A stretch of 35,864 nucleotides of DNA from a bacterium (GTDB taxonomy: Bacteria; Planctomycetota; J058; JAJDCP01). Within the stretch, counting starts at the first letter, position 1. The number at the start of each line of letters is the position of its first letter. Below are positions 1 through 8,218 of the stretch, piece after piece. The position numbers were made by a program, and so were the translations under genes. The stretch spans positions 1 to 35,864 of the forward strand of contig JAUIEM010000039.1 of assembly GCA_030428695.1 (NCBI GenBank). The letters are read 5' to 3'. Under the pieces are notes generated by a model. That model ran no database searches. It was given only the letters and a program-made list of their open reading frames with translations, and was not told the DNA's origin.

Positions 1-1
1 C

Positions 2-2578
2 TGGGGGCTCGCCTGCAGCCTGGACGGGCAGCCTCTGCGCTCGGCCGCGGCGCCGCGGGCCCTCGCCGACCTGCCGCGGCTGTCGATCACCGAGGAGCTC
101 GCCCTCGACGGTGCCGGCACCGTCGCCGGCACGCCGGCCTACATGAGCCCCGAGCAGGCGCGCGGCGAGCGCCTCGACGCGCGCTCGGACATCTACGGCC
201 TCGGCGCGCTCCTGTACCACCTGCTGTGCGGTCGCGCCCCGTACGCCGGCGACTCGAGCGCCGCGATCGTCGCCCAGGTCCTGCGTGGAACCTGGACGCC
301 GCCCTCCGCGCACGGCCCGGTTCCCTGGGAGCTCGAGAGCGTCGTCGCGCGGGCGATGGCGCGCCGCCGGGAGGAGCGCTACGCGACCGTCGCCGCGCTG
401 CACGCCGACATCGTGCGTTTCCTCGAGGGACGCGCCCTGCGCGCCGCCCGCTACGGGCTCGGCCAGCGGCTCGGCCGATGGCTGCGCCGGCACCGCGCGC
501 GGCTGGTTCCGGCGATCCTCCTGCTCGCCCTGCTCGCGGCGGGGCTCGTGGCCCTGCAGGCGGAGCGCGTCCGCCAGGAGAGCGTGGCCCGGGCGCGGAG
601 CACCGCCGACAGCGCGGCCCTGGCCGGGGATCATCGCACGGTGCTCGACGCCTGCGCCCGGGGGCTGGTGCTCGTGCCGGGCGACTCGCTGCTCAGCAGC
701 CTGGCGACCCTAGCGCAGCGGGCGCTGACGGCGGAATCCCTCGCGCTGGCGAGCCGGCTCGCCGAGGCCCGCGCCTTCGAGCGGCGGCAGGTGGCGCTCG
801 CCCCGGTGCTCCAGGCCATCGACACCACCCGGCCGATGTTCTCGATCGGGCACGTCGCGATCGAGCCCTGGATCGCGCGCCTGGCGGACCAGCTCGACAG
901 CCTCGCGATCCTGACCTCGGCCCCCGCCCACGGCACCGCGCCGGAGCTGTGGGAGACGCTCGGCACCGGGCGGGCGCTGATCGGGGCGTGGAGCGAGGCC
1001 GAGCGGGCCCTGCGCCGTGCGCTGGAGCTCGATCCCGCGAGGAAGCGCGCGCGCTTCGAGCTCGCGCGGCTGCTGTTCGAGCGCACCCTGCAGGAGTTCT
1101 TCGCGCCGACGATCTCTGGCGAGGTCCACGCCGCCTTCCAGAAGCAGGGCCTCGAGGCGCTCGGCAGCGTGCTCGCGGCGGCGCCGGCTCCCTCGGATCC
1201 CCTCGAGGCGGCGCTGCTGGAGGGCTACCGCAGCTTCGCGGCGGGGGACCGCGACGGGGCGATCGCGAGCGCGCTGGCGGGCACGGAGGACTTCGAGGGT
1301 AGGCTCGGCGTCGAGGACTTCTGGCTGCTGCTCGCGCTCGCGGCGGAGGATCCTGAGGTCGGCCTGGTCGCGTTCGACCGCGCCCTCGCGCTGCGTCCGC
1401 ACTTCGCCCTCGCCGCCTTCGGCCGCGGCAGCCTCCACGCCACCCATGGCCGCGAGGCGGAGGCGCTTCCGGACCTCGAACGAGCGGTCGCCCTCGGCCC
1501 GGAGCTGGTCATCGCCCGGGCCAACCTCGCCGCGGCGCTCAACGGCACCGGGGCGCCCGCCCGCGGGCTCGAGGAGTACCGGCATGCGCTGACCCTCGCT
1601 CCGGAGCGCACCTGGATGTGGTTGGGAGTCGCCAACTGCCTGATGGAGCTCGACAAGCACGCGGCGGCGATCGACGCGCTCGACCGTTTCCTCGAAGCCC
1701 ACCCGGACGACCTCCTCGGGCTCCTGAGCCGTGGTCTCGCCTGGGACCACTACGGCGACCTCGCGCGCGCCCAGCGCGACTACGACCGCGCGATCGAGGT
1801 CCACGGGGAGAAGGCCGCTGAAGCTCTCGCCGCGCGGGGACTCGGTCTGGACAGCGACGTGATCGCAGGCAAGCTCGCGCGGCTGAACGCGATCCTCGCC
1901 GCGGACCCCGACGACTTCCACGCGCTCGAGGAGCGCCTCCACATCCATCGACGGCTCGGCGACGAGGCGGCCATCGCCCGCGATCTGGAGCTGATGGCCG
2001 CGGCTGAGGCGCACGATGCCGAGACCTTCGCCAACCGCGGCCGGGTGCGCGCGTTCAACCTCGGCGACGTCGCCGCGGGGCTCGCCGACTTCGAGCGGGC
2101 GGTCGAGCTCGCCCCGGAACGGGCCGACGCCCACTACTTCCTCGGTGCCGCCCACGAGCTCCTCGGGCAGCCGCGGGCCGCGGAGGAGAGCCTGATGCGG
2201 GCGGTCAGCTTGGACCCTCTGCACGACGCGGCCTTCGAGCGGCTCGCGGACATCCGCCGGATCCATCTCGACGACTTCGTCGGAGCCGCGGAGGCCTACG
2301 CCCAGGCCCTCGCCCTGCGGCCGGGCCACGCGGGGCTGCTTCTCGGGCTCGGGGCCGCCTCCGCGCTGGCGGGCGACAAAGCGCGCGCCGAGGAGTGCTT
2401 CCGCGAGGCGGCGGTGTGGGAGCCCACCAACCCCCAGGCCCACATGTTCCTGGCCGAGCTCCTGCTCGGCGAGGAGCGGTACGCCGAGGCGCGGGAAGTC
2501 CTGCGCGAGGCACGCCGCCACGCGACCGGCGAGGAGCTCGAGGAGGTCGGGAGGATGGAGCGCCGGCTGCGGGACTAG
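2..2578 (+). CDS. Ser/Thr protein kinase with C-terminal TPR repeats (5' truncated)
   Basis: The reading frame is open from the window edge, so the gene begins upstream. The first visible residues are WGLA, and base 1 is a C, consistent with a DWGLA activation-segment start (the common DFGLA variant). The activation segment GTVAGTPAYMSPEQ and the SDIYGLGALLYHLL helix follow, which mark the C-lobe of a Hanks-type kinase. A basic stretch and one membrane helix (about nt 500-560, VPAILLLALLAAGLVAL) come next. The remaining 650 or so residues are alanine/leucine-rich tetratricopeptide repeats with many AxxxLxRAxxLxP signatures. The likely role is a membrane-anchored kinase with a TPR sensor or scaffold domain. 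The catalytic HRD and ATP-binding lobe lie outside the window, so activity cannot be judged. It converges on the sigma factor gene 7 bases downstream, a pairing often seen in Planctomycetota. Confidence 0.93.
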   Translation, partial: WGLACSLDGQPLRSAAAPRALADLPRLSITEELALDGAGTVAGTPAYMSPEQARGERLDARSDIYGLGALLYHLLCGRAPYAGDSSAAIVAQVLRGTWTPPSAHGPVPWELESVVARAMARRREERYATVAALHADIVRFLEGRALRAARYGLGQRLGRWLRRHRARLVPAILLLALLAAGLVALQAERVRQESVARARSTADSAALAGDHRTVLDACARGLVLVPGDSLLSSLATLAQRALTAESLALASRLAEARAFERRQVALAPVLQAIDTTRPMFSIGHVAIEPWIARLADQLDSLAILTSAPAHGTAPELWETLGTGRALIGAWSEAERALRRALELDPARKRARFELARLLFERTLQEFFAPTISGEVHAAFQKQGLEALGSVLAAAPAPSDPLEAALLEGYRSFAAGDRDGAIASALAGTEDFEGRLGVEDFWLLLALAAEDPEVGLVAFDRALALRPHFALAAFGRGSLHATHGREAEALPDLERAVALGPELVIARANLAAALNGTGAPARGLEEYRHALTLAPERTWMWLGVANCLMELDKHAAAIDALDRFLEAHPDDLLGLLSRGLAWDHYGDLARAQRDYDRAIEVHGEKAAEALAARGLGLDSDVIAGKLARLNAILAADPDDFHALEERLHIHRRLGDEAAIARDLELMAAAEAHDAETFANRGRVRAFNLGDVAAGLADFERAVELAPERADAHYFLGAAHELLGQPRAAEESLMRAVSLDPLHDAAFERLADIRRIHLDDFVGAAEAYAQALALRPGHAGLLLGLGAASALAGDKARAEECFREAAVWEPTNPQAHMFLAELLLGEERYAEAREVLREARRHATGEELEEVGRMERRLRD

Positions 2579-2585
2579 TCAGGCC

Positions 2586-3281
2586 TCAGCCGACCGCCCA
2601 GCGCGCCAGCGCCTCCGGACCGTGGGCGAGCAGCAGGGCGCGCTCGCTCGCGAGCTCTTCCTCCCCGCCCGCCGTGTCCCGCAGCTCGATCAGCAGCCAG
2701 CCGCGCAGCTTCTCCCGCGCCTTGGCCAGGCCGCGCTCGACGGCCTTGGTGCTCAGGCCGAAGCGCGTCCCGAGCTCCGTCAGGCTCGGCGTGCCGCCCT
2801 CGAGGTAGCGCGCCCGCAGCAGGTCGTAGGGGCGGCCGCTGGCTCCGCGGGCGATCAGCGCCTGCTGGTAGGCCTCGAGCCGGCGCAGGGTGAGGTCGAC
2901 GACGTGGTGTGCCCACTGGCGGTTGAACCAGCGCTCGGCGTCGGCGCTCTCGGCGTCCGGGATCGGGCGGTCGAGCGAGAACCAGCGGCCCTTGCGCTGT
3001 CGCTGCTGCCCGTAGCGGAAGTTGCGGAGGGCGACGAGCAGGTAGCGGCGGAAGGAGCCGCGCGCGGGATCCGCGCCGTCGAGGGAGCCCTCGACCCAGC
3101 GCGCGAGGAACTCGTCGCTCCAGTCGCGGGCGAGGCTGGCGTCCCGGGCGTGCTTGCGGAAGTAGGCCTCGACCAGCGGGCGGTAGGTCGCGTAGAGGTG
3201 GTTCCAGGCCTCGTCGTAGCGGCTGCTGTCGGGGTCGCGTCCGGCGAGGATCCAGCTCCAGCGCGTGCTCTCCGGCTTCAC
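2586..3281 (-). CDS. ECF-like RNA polymerase sigma factor
   Basis: A 231-residue protein. The N-terminal half has a sigma region-2-like pattern: an acidic/aromatic helix, then FLARWVEGSLDGADPARGSF and RRYLLVALRNF. The C-terminal part (SLTELGTRFGLSTKAVERGLAKAREKLR) is a clear region-4 helix-turn-helix. The start is taken as GTG at 3281: GGAGG lies about 7 bases upstream, and the GTGA start/stop overlap with the upstream nucleotidyltransferase gene implies translational coupling. In Planctomycetota such sigma factors are often encoded next to Ser/Thr kinases, here the convergent TPR kinase. The specific ECF group cannot be assigned by eye. It may instead be an atypical DNA-binding regulator if region 2 does not bind core polymerase. 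Confidence 0.82.
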   Translation of the reverse strand: MKPESTRWSWILAGRDPDSSRYDEAWNHLYATYRPLVEAYFRKHARDASLARDWSDEFLARWVEGSLDGADPARGSFRRYLLVALRNFRYGQQRQRKGRWFSLDRPIPDAESADAERWFNRQWAHHVVDLTLRRLEAYQQALIARGASGRPYDLLRARYLEGGTPSLTELGTRFGLSTKAVERGLAKAREKLRGWLLIELRDTAGGEEELASERALLLAHGPEALARWAVG

Positions 3282-4459
3282 GGCGGGCCTCCGTCGCGGC
3301 GCGCAAGGTAGCGGCCCAGCGCCCGCGCCCCCTCGAGCGGGAGCTGCCAGACCGGCACCTCCCAGGTCTCCGCCAGGAAGCCCGGCAGCCGCGCCAGCCG
3401 CCGCAGACCGCCCGCGTCCGGGTTCCTCCGCCGCCATTCGCAGAGGCGCCCGGCGAACGAGTAGCGGTAGTGCGTGTCCTCGAGCCGCGTCGACAGCTCC
3501 GCGCGCAGGAGCCAGCTGCGCGCTGCCCCCGCGAGCTGGGCCTGGCTCGCCTCGCACACCGGCGCCCCGGGGGCGAAGCGGCGCAGGCACTCGAGGGCCA
3601 GGGCGAGTGGCGCGCCCAGCGCCCGACGCCGGGCCTCGCGCACGAGGCAGCCCCAGTCGAAGCCGGGGCAGGTCGACAGGATCCGCGCCGCGTCGGCCAC
3701 CCAGCGCCAGGCCGGGGTCGGGTTCGCGACCAGCCCGTGGACGCACACGTGCAGGAGCAGGTCCTCCGGCGCGGGCGTCCGCACCGTCTGGCCGAGCACC
3801 TGGCGGGTGCGGGCCCGGGCCCAGAAGGCCCGGTCCGCTTCGTCGCCGAGGCAGTCGTGCAGCATGTGCCAGTGCAGGTCGCAGGGCCGCCCGTCCGGGC
3901 CGGTCAGGCCGATCGCGTGGTGGCGGCGGGTCGCGACGCGGCCGCCGCGGTCGCGCTCGAGCGGCTCGTTGAGGGTGTAGCCCGCGGCGAACAGCAACGC
4001 GAGGGCGCGGTCGGCGCATCCGGTCGGGACGAGCAGGTCGATGTCCGCCATCGGGCGCAGGCCGACGTCCGGGTAGTAGTCGAGGACCAGCGGCACCCCC
4101 TTGAGCGCCAGCACCGGCACCTCGCCCGCCGCGAGCACAGCCGCGACGGAGGAGAGCTGGCGGAGGCGCAGCTGGTTCTGGCTCCACCAGTAGCGGTGCA
4201 GCCCCCGCAGCCGGCCCGCGTCCCGGGCACGCACGCCCTGCCGGCGCAGGTTCCACCCGACGAGCGGCAGCAGGCGCGCGCTGCCGTGATCGACCTCGTC
4301 GAGGTCCTCGCTCTCCTCCCAGCGCCGCCAGGCGCGCACCGCCCGCGGCCCGCGCTCGAGCGCGGCGAGCAGCAGCCAGCGGGCCGCCCTGTGCGGGATC
4401 GGGCTGACGGCGGACGCCGGGACTTCGGCCTTGCGTCGCGCGGTGAAGGTTGGTGTCAT
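3278..4459 (-). CDS. Nucleotidyltransferase family protein (NTP_transf_5-like)
   Basis: A 393-residue protein. The segment LKGVPLVLDYYPDVGLRPM followed by ADIDLLV (D139 and D141) matches the minimal nucleotidyltransferase core of the Nucleotidyltransferase_5 family, in which the DxD aspartates bind metal. The rest is helical with an Arg/Leu-rich C-terminus. Members of this family are often found in polysaccharide or surface-modification loci, but the substrate is unknown. The start is ATG 4459, preceded by a G-rich stretch and by a good promoter on the same strand (4478-4507). It overlaps the sigma factor gene by 4 bases, so the two should be co-transcribed. It is divergent from the SGNH hydrolase gene. 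Confidence 0.78.
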   Translation of the reverse strand: MTPTFTARRKAEVPASAVSPIPHRAARWLLLAALERGPRAVRAWRRWEESEDLDEVDHGSARLLPLVGWNLRRQGVRARDAGRLRGLHRYWWSQNQLRLRQLSSVAAVLAAGEVPVLALKGVPLVLDYYPDVGLRPMADIDLLVPTGCADRALALLFAAGYTLNEPLERDRGGRVATRRHHAIGLTGPDGRPCDLHWHMLHDCLGDEADRAFWARARTRQVLGQTVRTPAPEDLLLHVCVHGLVANPTPAWRWVADAARILSTCPGFDWGCLVREARRRALGAPLALALECLRRFAPGAPVCEASQAQLAGAARSWLLRAELSTRLEDTHYRYSFAGRLCEWRRRNPDAGGLRRLARLPGFLAETWEVPVWQLPLEGARALGRYLARRDGGPP

Positions 4460-4477
4460 GGGCGCCCCCCCGCGGGC

Positions 4478-4507
4478 ATTGTAGCCCCCGGGCGGGGAAC
4501 GAAGCAA
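4478..4507 (-). promoter_or_regulatory. Promoter for the nucleotidyltransferase-sigma factor operon
   Basis: On the minus strand, TTGCTT (4507-4502) and TACAAT (4483-4478) are separated by 18 bases. The -10 element matches the sigma70 consensus at five of six positions and lies about 20 bases upstream of the chosen ATG. Confidence 0.6.
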
Positions 4508-4512
4508 AGGGC

Positions 4513-4555
4513 CCGGAAAGGAACAAGTCAGGCTGCTCGACTTGTTCCTTTCCGG
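4513..4555. repeat. 17-bp perfect inverted repeat (hairpin) between divergent genes
   Basis: Arms 4513-4529 (CCGGAAAGGAACAAGTC) and 4539-4555 are exact reverse complements around a 9-base loop. After one mismatched pair, the stem continues with GGG/CCC outside (4509-4511 with 4557-4559). It lies between the minus-strand promoter and the start of the SGNH hydrolase gene. It could be a 5'-leader structure, a bidirectional terminator-like element or a protein-binding palindrome. Confidence 0.85.
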
Positions 4556-4574
4556 CCCCAAGCCTGGAGTCGCC

Positions 4575-5702
4575 GTGCGCCGTTGGATCGGATGTGTCCT
4601 GTTCGTCGTGTGGGGGGCGACCACCCTGCTCGCCCTCCCTTCCCTACCGATTCCCTGGGTGTGGAGCGGGGCGGTCGCGACGGTCTCGCTCGGCGTGTGG
4701 AGCTTCGTGCGGCCGCGCTCGAGCCGGGTGCGCATGCTCGCGCTCAGCCTCGCGGCGGTGATCCTCGCCCTGACTGCGTTCGAGCTGCTGCTCGCGGTCT
4801 CGGCGGGGCCGATCGGACGCGAGACGCGGGAGTACGCGGTCGCGGGCTACCGGGTGCAGCATCCGGTGCTCGGCTACCACACCGGGCTGCGCGACACCAC
4901 CACGGCCGTCGTCCGCTACGCGCCGATGGAGGTCTACCGCGTCGCCTACGGCATCGACCGCCACGGCTGGCGCCGCACGCCGGCCAACGACGAGGCGACA
5001 GGCCCGGGCGGGCTGTTCCTCGGCTGCTCGTTCACCTTCGGGGAGGGGCTGAACGACGACGAGACGCTGCCCCACTACGTCGCGCAGGAGCTCGGCGAGC
5101 GCTGTCTCAACCTCGGCTTCCACGGCTGGGGGCCCCACCAGATGCTCGCCCTCCTGCAGCACGAGCTCGAGGCGCCGGCCCTCGAGGGGGACACGCCGCG
5201 CTTCGCCGTCTACACCGGCGGGCGTTTCCACGCCGCGCGCTCCGCCGGCTACGCCAGCTGGGACCCCTACGGACCGAAGTTCGTCCTCGAGGCGGACGGA
5301 ACGCTCACCCACACCGGCACGTTCAAGCCGCGCGACGCCTGGATCGGGCCGCGGGTCCTCTGGCAGCTGCGCAAGAGCCGCCTGTTCCGCACCCTGGTCC
5401 GTACGCCCCCGACCGGCGAGGCGGAGGTCGACCTCGCGGTCGCGATCGTGTGCGAGGCGGCCCGGCTGTTCGAAGAGCGCTACCCCGGAGCGCGCTTCTA
5501 CTGTCTGTGGTACGGGTCGGACAGCGACTACCTGGAGGGGTTGGAAACGGCCGGGCTGCGGGTCCTGCGCGTGACCGACCTGTACCCGGACGAGCATCCG
5601 GTCGTGATGCGCGGGATCGACGAACACCCCGCTGCCGAGACGAACCGCCGGCTCGCCGCCTTCGTCGCCGAGCGCATCCGCGCGGACCGCGCGGGGGACT
5701 GA
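4575..5702 (+). CDS. Membrane-anchored SGNH/GDSL-type hydrolase or acyltransferase
   Basis: A 375-residue protein. The first 75 or so residues hold two to three hydrophobic helices (for example IGCVLFVVWGATTLLAL and MLALSLAAVILALTAFELLL). The rest is an SGNH-fold domain, probably outside the membrane. Block I is GCSFTFGEGLNDDETLP, with Ser152 the expected nucleophile. LNLGFHGWGPHQ supplies the block-II-like glycine, and the C-terminal GIDEHPAAETN (D349, H351) supplies the Asp/His of block V. Relatives include esterases and O-acetyltransferases acting on glycans. The start is GTG 4575, with GGAG 5 bases upstream. An in-frame TTG at 4542 lies inside the hairpin arm and is less likely. Nothing in the sequence fixes the substrate. 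Confidence 0.78.
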   Translation: MRRWIGCVLFVVWGATTLLALPSLPIPWVWSGAVATVSLGVWSFVRPRSSRVRMLALSLAAVILALTAFELLLAVSAGPIGRETREYAVAGYRVQHPVLGYHTGLRDTTTAVVRYAPMEVYRVAYGIDRHGWRRTPANDEATGPGGLFLGCSFTFGEGLNDDETLPHYVAQELGERCLNLGFHGWGPHQMLALLQHELEAPALEGDTPRFAVYTGGRFHAARSAGYASWDPYGPKFVLEADGTLTHTGTFKPRDAWIGPRVLWQLRKSRLFRTLVRTPPTGEAEVDLAVAIVCEAARLFEERYPGARFYCLWYGSDSDYLEGLETAGLRVLRVTDLYPDEHPVVMRGIDEHPAAETNRRLAAFVAERIRADRAGD

Positions 5703-5824
5703 CCGGAGCGCGACCGCGCGTTGTCGGGTGGGGCAACGATGCGGGGAGATCGCGATTCCGAGCCCACGTGCCCGGTCGCGATTCCGATTCCGCGTCCGTG
5801 CCCTCGGGCATCGCGGGCCCCCGC

Positions 5825-5854
5825 TTGCGAGCTCTCCGTCGGCTCGACTACGAT
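5825..5854 (+). promoter_or_regulatory. Promoter for the VWA-domain gene
   Basis: TTGCGA (5825-5830) and TACGAT (5849-5854) are separated by 18 bases, about 30 bases upstream of the ATG at 5885. GGAGG at 5873-5877 is the ribosome-binding site. Confidence 0.5.
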
Positions 5855-5884
5855 ACCACTGTGCCCTCCCCCGGAGGACCCGCG

Positions 5885-7663
5885 ATGCGACGAACGCTGT
5901 GCCTGCTGCTGCTGCTGCTGACGAGCACGTACGCCCAGGAAGACCCCGTCGAGCGCGCGCGCCGCGAGTTCCCCCTGCTCGCCGAATCGACCAGCCTGCT
6001 GTGGGACGCGAGCGCGCTGCGCCGTTGGATCGGCCTCGAAGGCGACGACGTCCTGCCGCGGTTGATCGAGCTGTACGTGCGCGAGCTCAAACCCGACCCG
6101 CACTTCTCCTACCTGGTCGCCTCCTGCATCCGCGCCCGCTACGACGCCGAGCACCGGCCCTTCCGGCCGATCGGCGGCACGCCCGGCTTCGGACCGATCC
6201 CCGCCGCGGAGCTCGAGGCCCTGACGGCGATGCTGCGGGAGGACACCGAAGAGGAGCGCGACGCCTGGGCGGTGTTCCAGCTCTGCTCGGTGCTCAGCCG
6301 CCGCCAGGTCGGCACCGACGCGCTGCTGCACACCGCCCTCCGCGACCGCGAGACCGTGCGCCGGGTCGCGGCCATCGAGGCCCTGGGCCGGGCGGGCGAC
6401 ACGCGCTTCGCGCTGCGCATCCCCGAGCTGCTCGCCGACAAGTGGCCGCGCAAGAAGCACGAGCGCGCCTTCCTCGTCGAGTCCCTGGCCTGGGCGGCGA
6501 GCGACTGGGCGCGCCCGCGCCTGCAGCCGGCCGAGGATGCCGAGGTCGGCGAGGCCGAGCGCGTCACCGCCCTCGAGCTCCTGACCCACGTCGCGCGCCA
6601 GCTCGACGATGAGAAGCACCAGGAGCGCAGCCTGCGTCAGGTGCGCCTCGCGCTGCAGGCCGCCGTCGGCTCCGAGCGCGCGTACGAGGACAGCGCGAGC
6701 TGGGAGCTGCTGTTCAACGACCTCGCGGTGCCCGTCAACGAGGGGGAGGAGCGGACGGTCGTGCGCTTTATGGGGATCGAGACCGACGGCACCCGCATCA
6801 TCTTCCTCCTCGACGCCTCGGACTCGATGCTCAAGCCCCTGACCGAGGCGGAGAAGACCGCCCTCGAGGACCTCTTCCAGGGCGAGATGCGCCGCGCGGA
6901 CGAAGACGACACCGAGGACCGCAGCGACCCCCTGCGCATCGACTGGGAGAGCGTCGGCAACCGCTTCGACGCCGCACGGGAGCACCTGCGCTGGACCTTG
7001 TCGCAGATGGACGAGGACGTCTACTTCGCCGTGCTCCTGTTCGGGGACGAGGCCGAGGCCCTCGAGGTCACGCCCTACTTCGTGCAGGCGACCCGCAAGC
7101 GCAAGCGGCTGGTCGCCCGCGCCCTCGACGCGATCGAGATCGGCGAGAAGGCCTCCGGCCGCCCCCACGGTACCCTGCGCGGCCAGACCAACCTGCGCTC
7201 CGCCTTCGACCTCGCCTTCCGCGTCGGCAAGGGCGGCATCGTGCCGCAGGGCACCCCGCTGTACACCGACAAGGCGGCCTTCTTCGAGGGCCTGGACACC
7301 CTGTTCCTGCTGTCGGATGGGAAGCCGACGCGCGACGGCTTCAGCGGCATCACCCCGGTGCTGACCACCGGCGGCTACTGGCGGGAGGCCGGCGAGCGGA
7401 CGATCACCGACCCGGAGACAGGCGCCAAGCGGAAGGTGAAGCACGAGCGCGAGTTCATCCCCGAGCGCACCCAGCGCCACAACCACGGCAACGGCCCCTA
7501 CGTCGGCGCGGACGCCCTGCTCGAGGAGCTGACCCGGCTCAACCTGTTCCGCAAGGCCGTCTTCCACGCGATCGCCATCGGCGAGGCCGAGCGCAGCCTG
7601 CCCGAGCAGATCGCGCGCCTCGGCCGCGGCCGCTGGCTGGCGCTGGAGCTGCCGGAGGAGTGA
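5885..7663 (+). CDS. Secreted VWA (MIDAS) domain protein with helical-repeat N-terminus
   Basis: A 592-residue protein that begins with a signal peptide (MRRTLCLLLLLLTSTYAQ, probable cleavage after TYA). Residues from about 20 to 290 are mostly helical and may be HEAT-like (for example DRETVRRVAAIEALGRAGD), though this is only an impression. The VWA domain starts near residue 305. FLLDASDSM gives the DxSxS MIDAS motif (D310, S312, S314), GQTNLRSAF the MIDAS threonine, and LFLLSDGKPTRDG the third metal-binding loop. A metal-dependent adhesion or protein-interaction role outside the cytoplasm is likely. The start ATG 5885 has a strong GGAGG site 7 bases upstream. It is followed by a long spacer containing hairpins. 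Confidence 0.85.
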   Translation: MRRTLCLLLLLLTSTYAQEDPVERARREFPLLAESTSLLWDASALRRWIGLEGDDVLPRLIELYVRELKPDPHFSYLVASCIRARYDAEHRPFRPIGGTPGFGPIPAAELEALTAMLREDTEEERDAWAVFQLCSVLSRRQVGTDALLHTALRDRETVRRVAAIEALGRAGDTRFALRIPELLADKWPRKKHERAFLVESLAWAASDWARPRLQPAEDAEVGEAERVTALELLTHVARQLDDEKHQERSLRQVRLALQAAVGSERAYEDSASWELLFNDLAVPVNEGEERTVVRFMGIETDGTRIIFLLDASDSMLKPLTEAEKTALEDLFQGEMRRADEDDTEDRSDPLRIDWESVGNRFDAAREHLRWTLSQMDEDVYFAVLLFGDEAEALEVTPYFVQATRKRKRLVARALDAIEIGEKASGRPHGTLRGQTNLRSAFDLAFRVGKGGIVPQGTPLYTDKAAFFEGLDTLFLLSDGKPTRDGFSGITPVLTTGGYWREAGERTITDPETGAKRKVKHEREFIPERTQRHNHGNGPYVGADALLEELTRLNLFRKAVFHAIAIGEAERSLPEQIARLGRGRWLALELPEE

Positions 7664-7664
7664 G

Positions 7665-7718
7665 GCGGCTTGCCGCGGGATTTGCCACTCAAGAGTGAGG
7701 GGACGCGGCTTGCCGCGG
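7665..7718. repeat. Two copies of a 14-bp hairpin motif after the VWA gene
   Basis: GCGGCTTGCCGCGG occurs at 7665-7678 and 7705-7718, 40 bases apart. Each copy folds as GCGGC-TT-GCCGC. A third small hairpin, CACTC-AA-GAGTG, lies between them (7686-7697). No U-tract follows, so a classical terminator is not supported, but the cluster may still stop transcription or protect the mRNA end. Confidence 0.6.
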
Positions 7719-7760
7719 TTTGAGGCCGGCAGCCAGCGGTTGTTCCCGGGGAACGACGGG

Positions 7761-8190
7761 CGGGGGTAAACCCCGCACCCTACCTCGGATTGGACGTTCT
7801 ACACGGAGGTCGGGGAGTGAACCCCGCACCCCGCACCCTACCTCGGCTGGGATGTCCTACACGGAGGTAGGGGAGTGAACCCCGCACCCTACCTCGGAAG
7901 GGATGTCCTACACGGAGGTAGGGGAGGGGTTCACGAGGCTGTCTCACGGAACCCGATGACGCACGTCCCACGCCTGCGGGCGGGCGGGGGTAAACCCCGC
8001 CCCTACCTCCGGTAAGAACGCACACACCGAGGTAGGGGAGGGGTTTACCCCCTCCCGTCGTTCGTGCTCGGATGGGATGTACTACACGGAGGTAGGGGAG
8101 GGGTTCACCCCCTCCCGACGTTCGTGCTCGGATGGGATGTTCTACACCGAGGTAGGGGAGGGGTTCACCCCCTCCCGTCGTTCGCGCAGA
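7761..8190. repeat. Intergenic array of palindromic tandem repeats, including a 60-bp unit
   Basis: This occupies most of the 555-base gap between the VWA gene and pheT. In 8029-8184 a unit starting GAGGTAGGGGAGGGGTT repeats with an exact 60-base period (8029-8088, 8089-8148 and a partial third copy), with only a few substitutions. Each unit contains the stem GGGAGGGG-TTCAC-CCCCTCCC. In 7761-7925 related units repeat at about 50-60 bases and carry a different stem, GAGGTAGGG with CCCTACCTC (for example 7864-7872 with 7887-7895). Open frames across it give low-complexity repeats and are not credible genes. Confidence 0.88.
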
Positions 8191-8218
8191 ACGAACCCCG
8201 ATGCAGGGGACTTCCCCC

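Noticed and set aside
5750..5790. Repeated TCGCGATTCCGA 12-mers upstream of the VWA gene
   Set aside because: There are only two copies, 27 bases apart, upstream of the promoter with no symmetry, so there is too little to call an operator.
8029..8184. CRISPR array
   Set aside because: The 60-base units repeat along their whole length with no unique spacers, and no cas genes are present.
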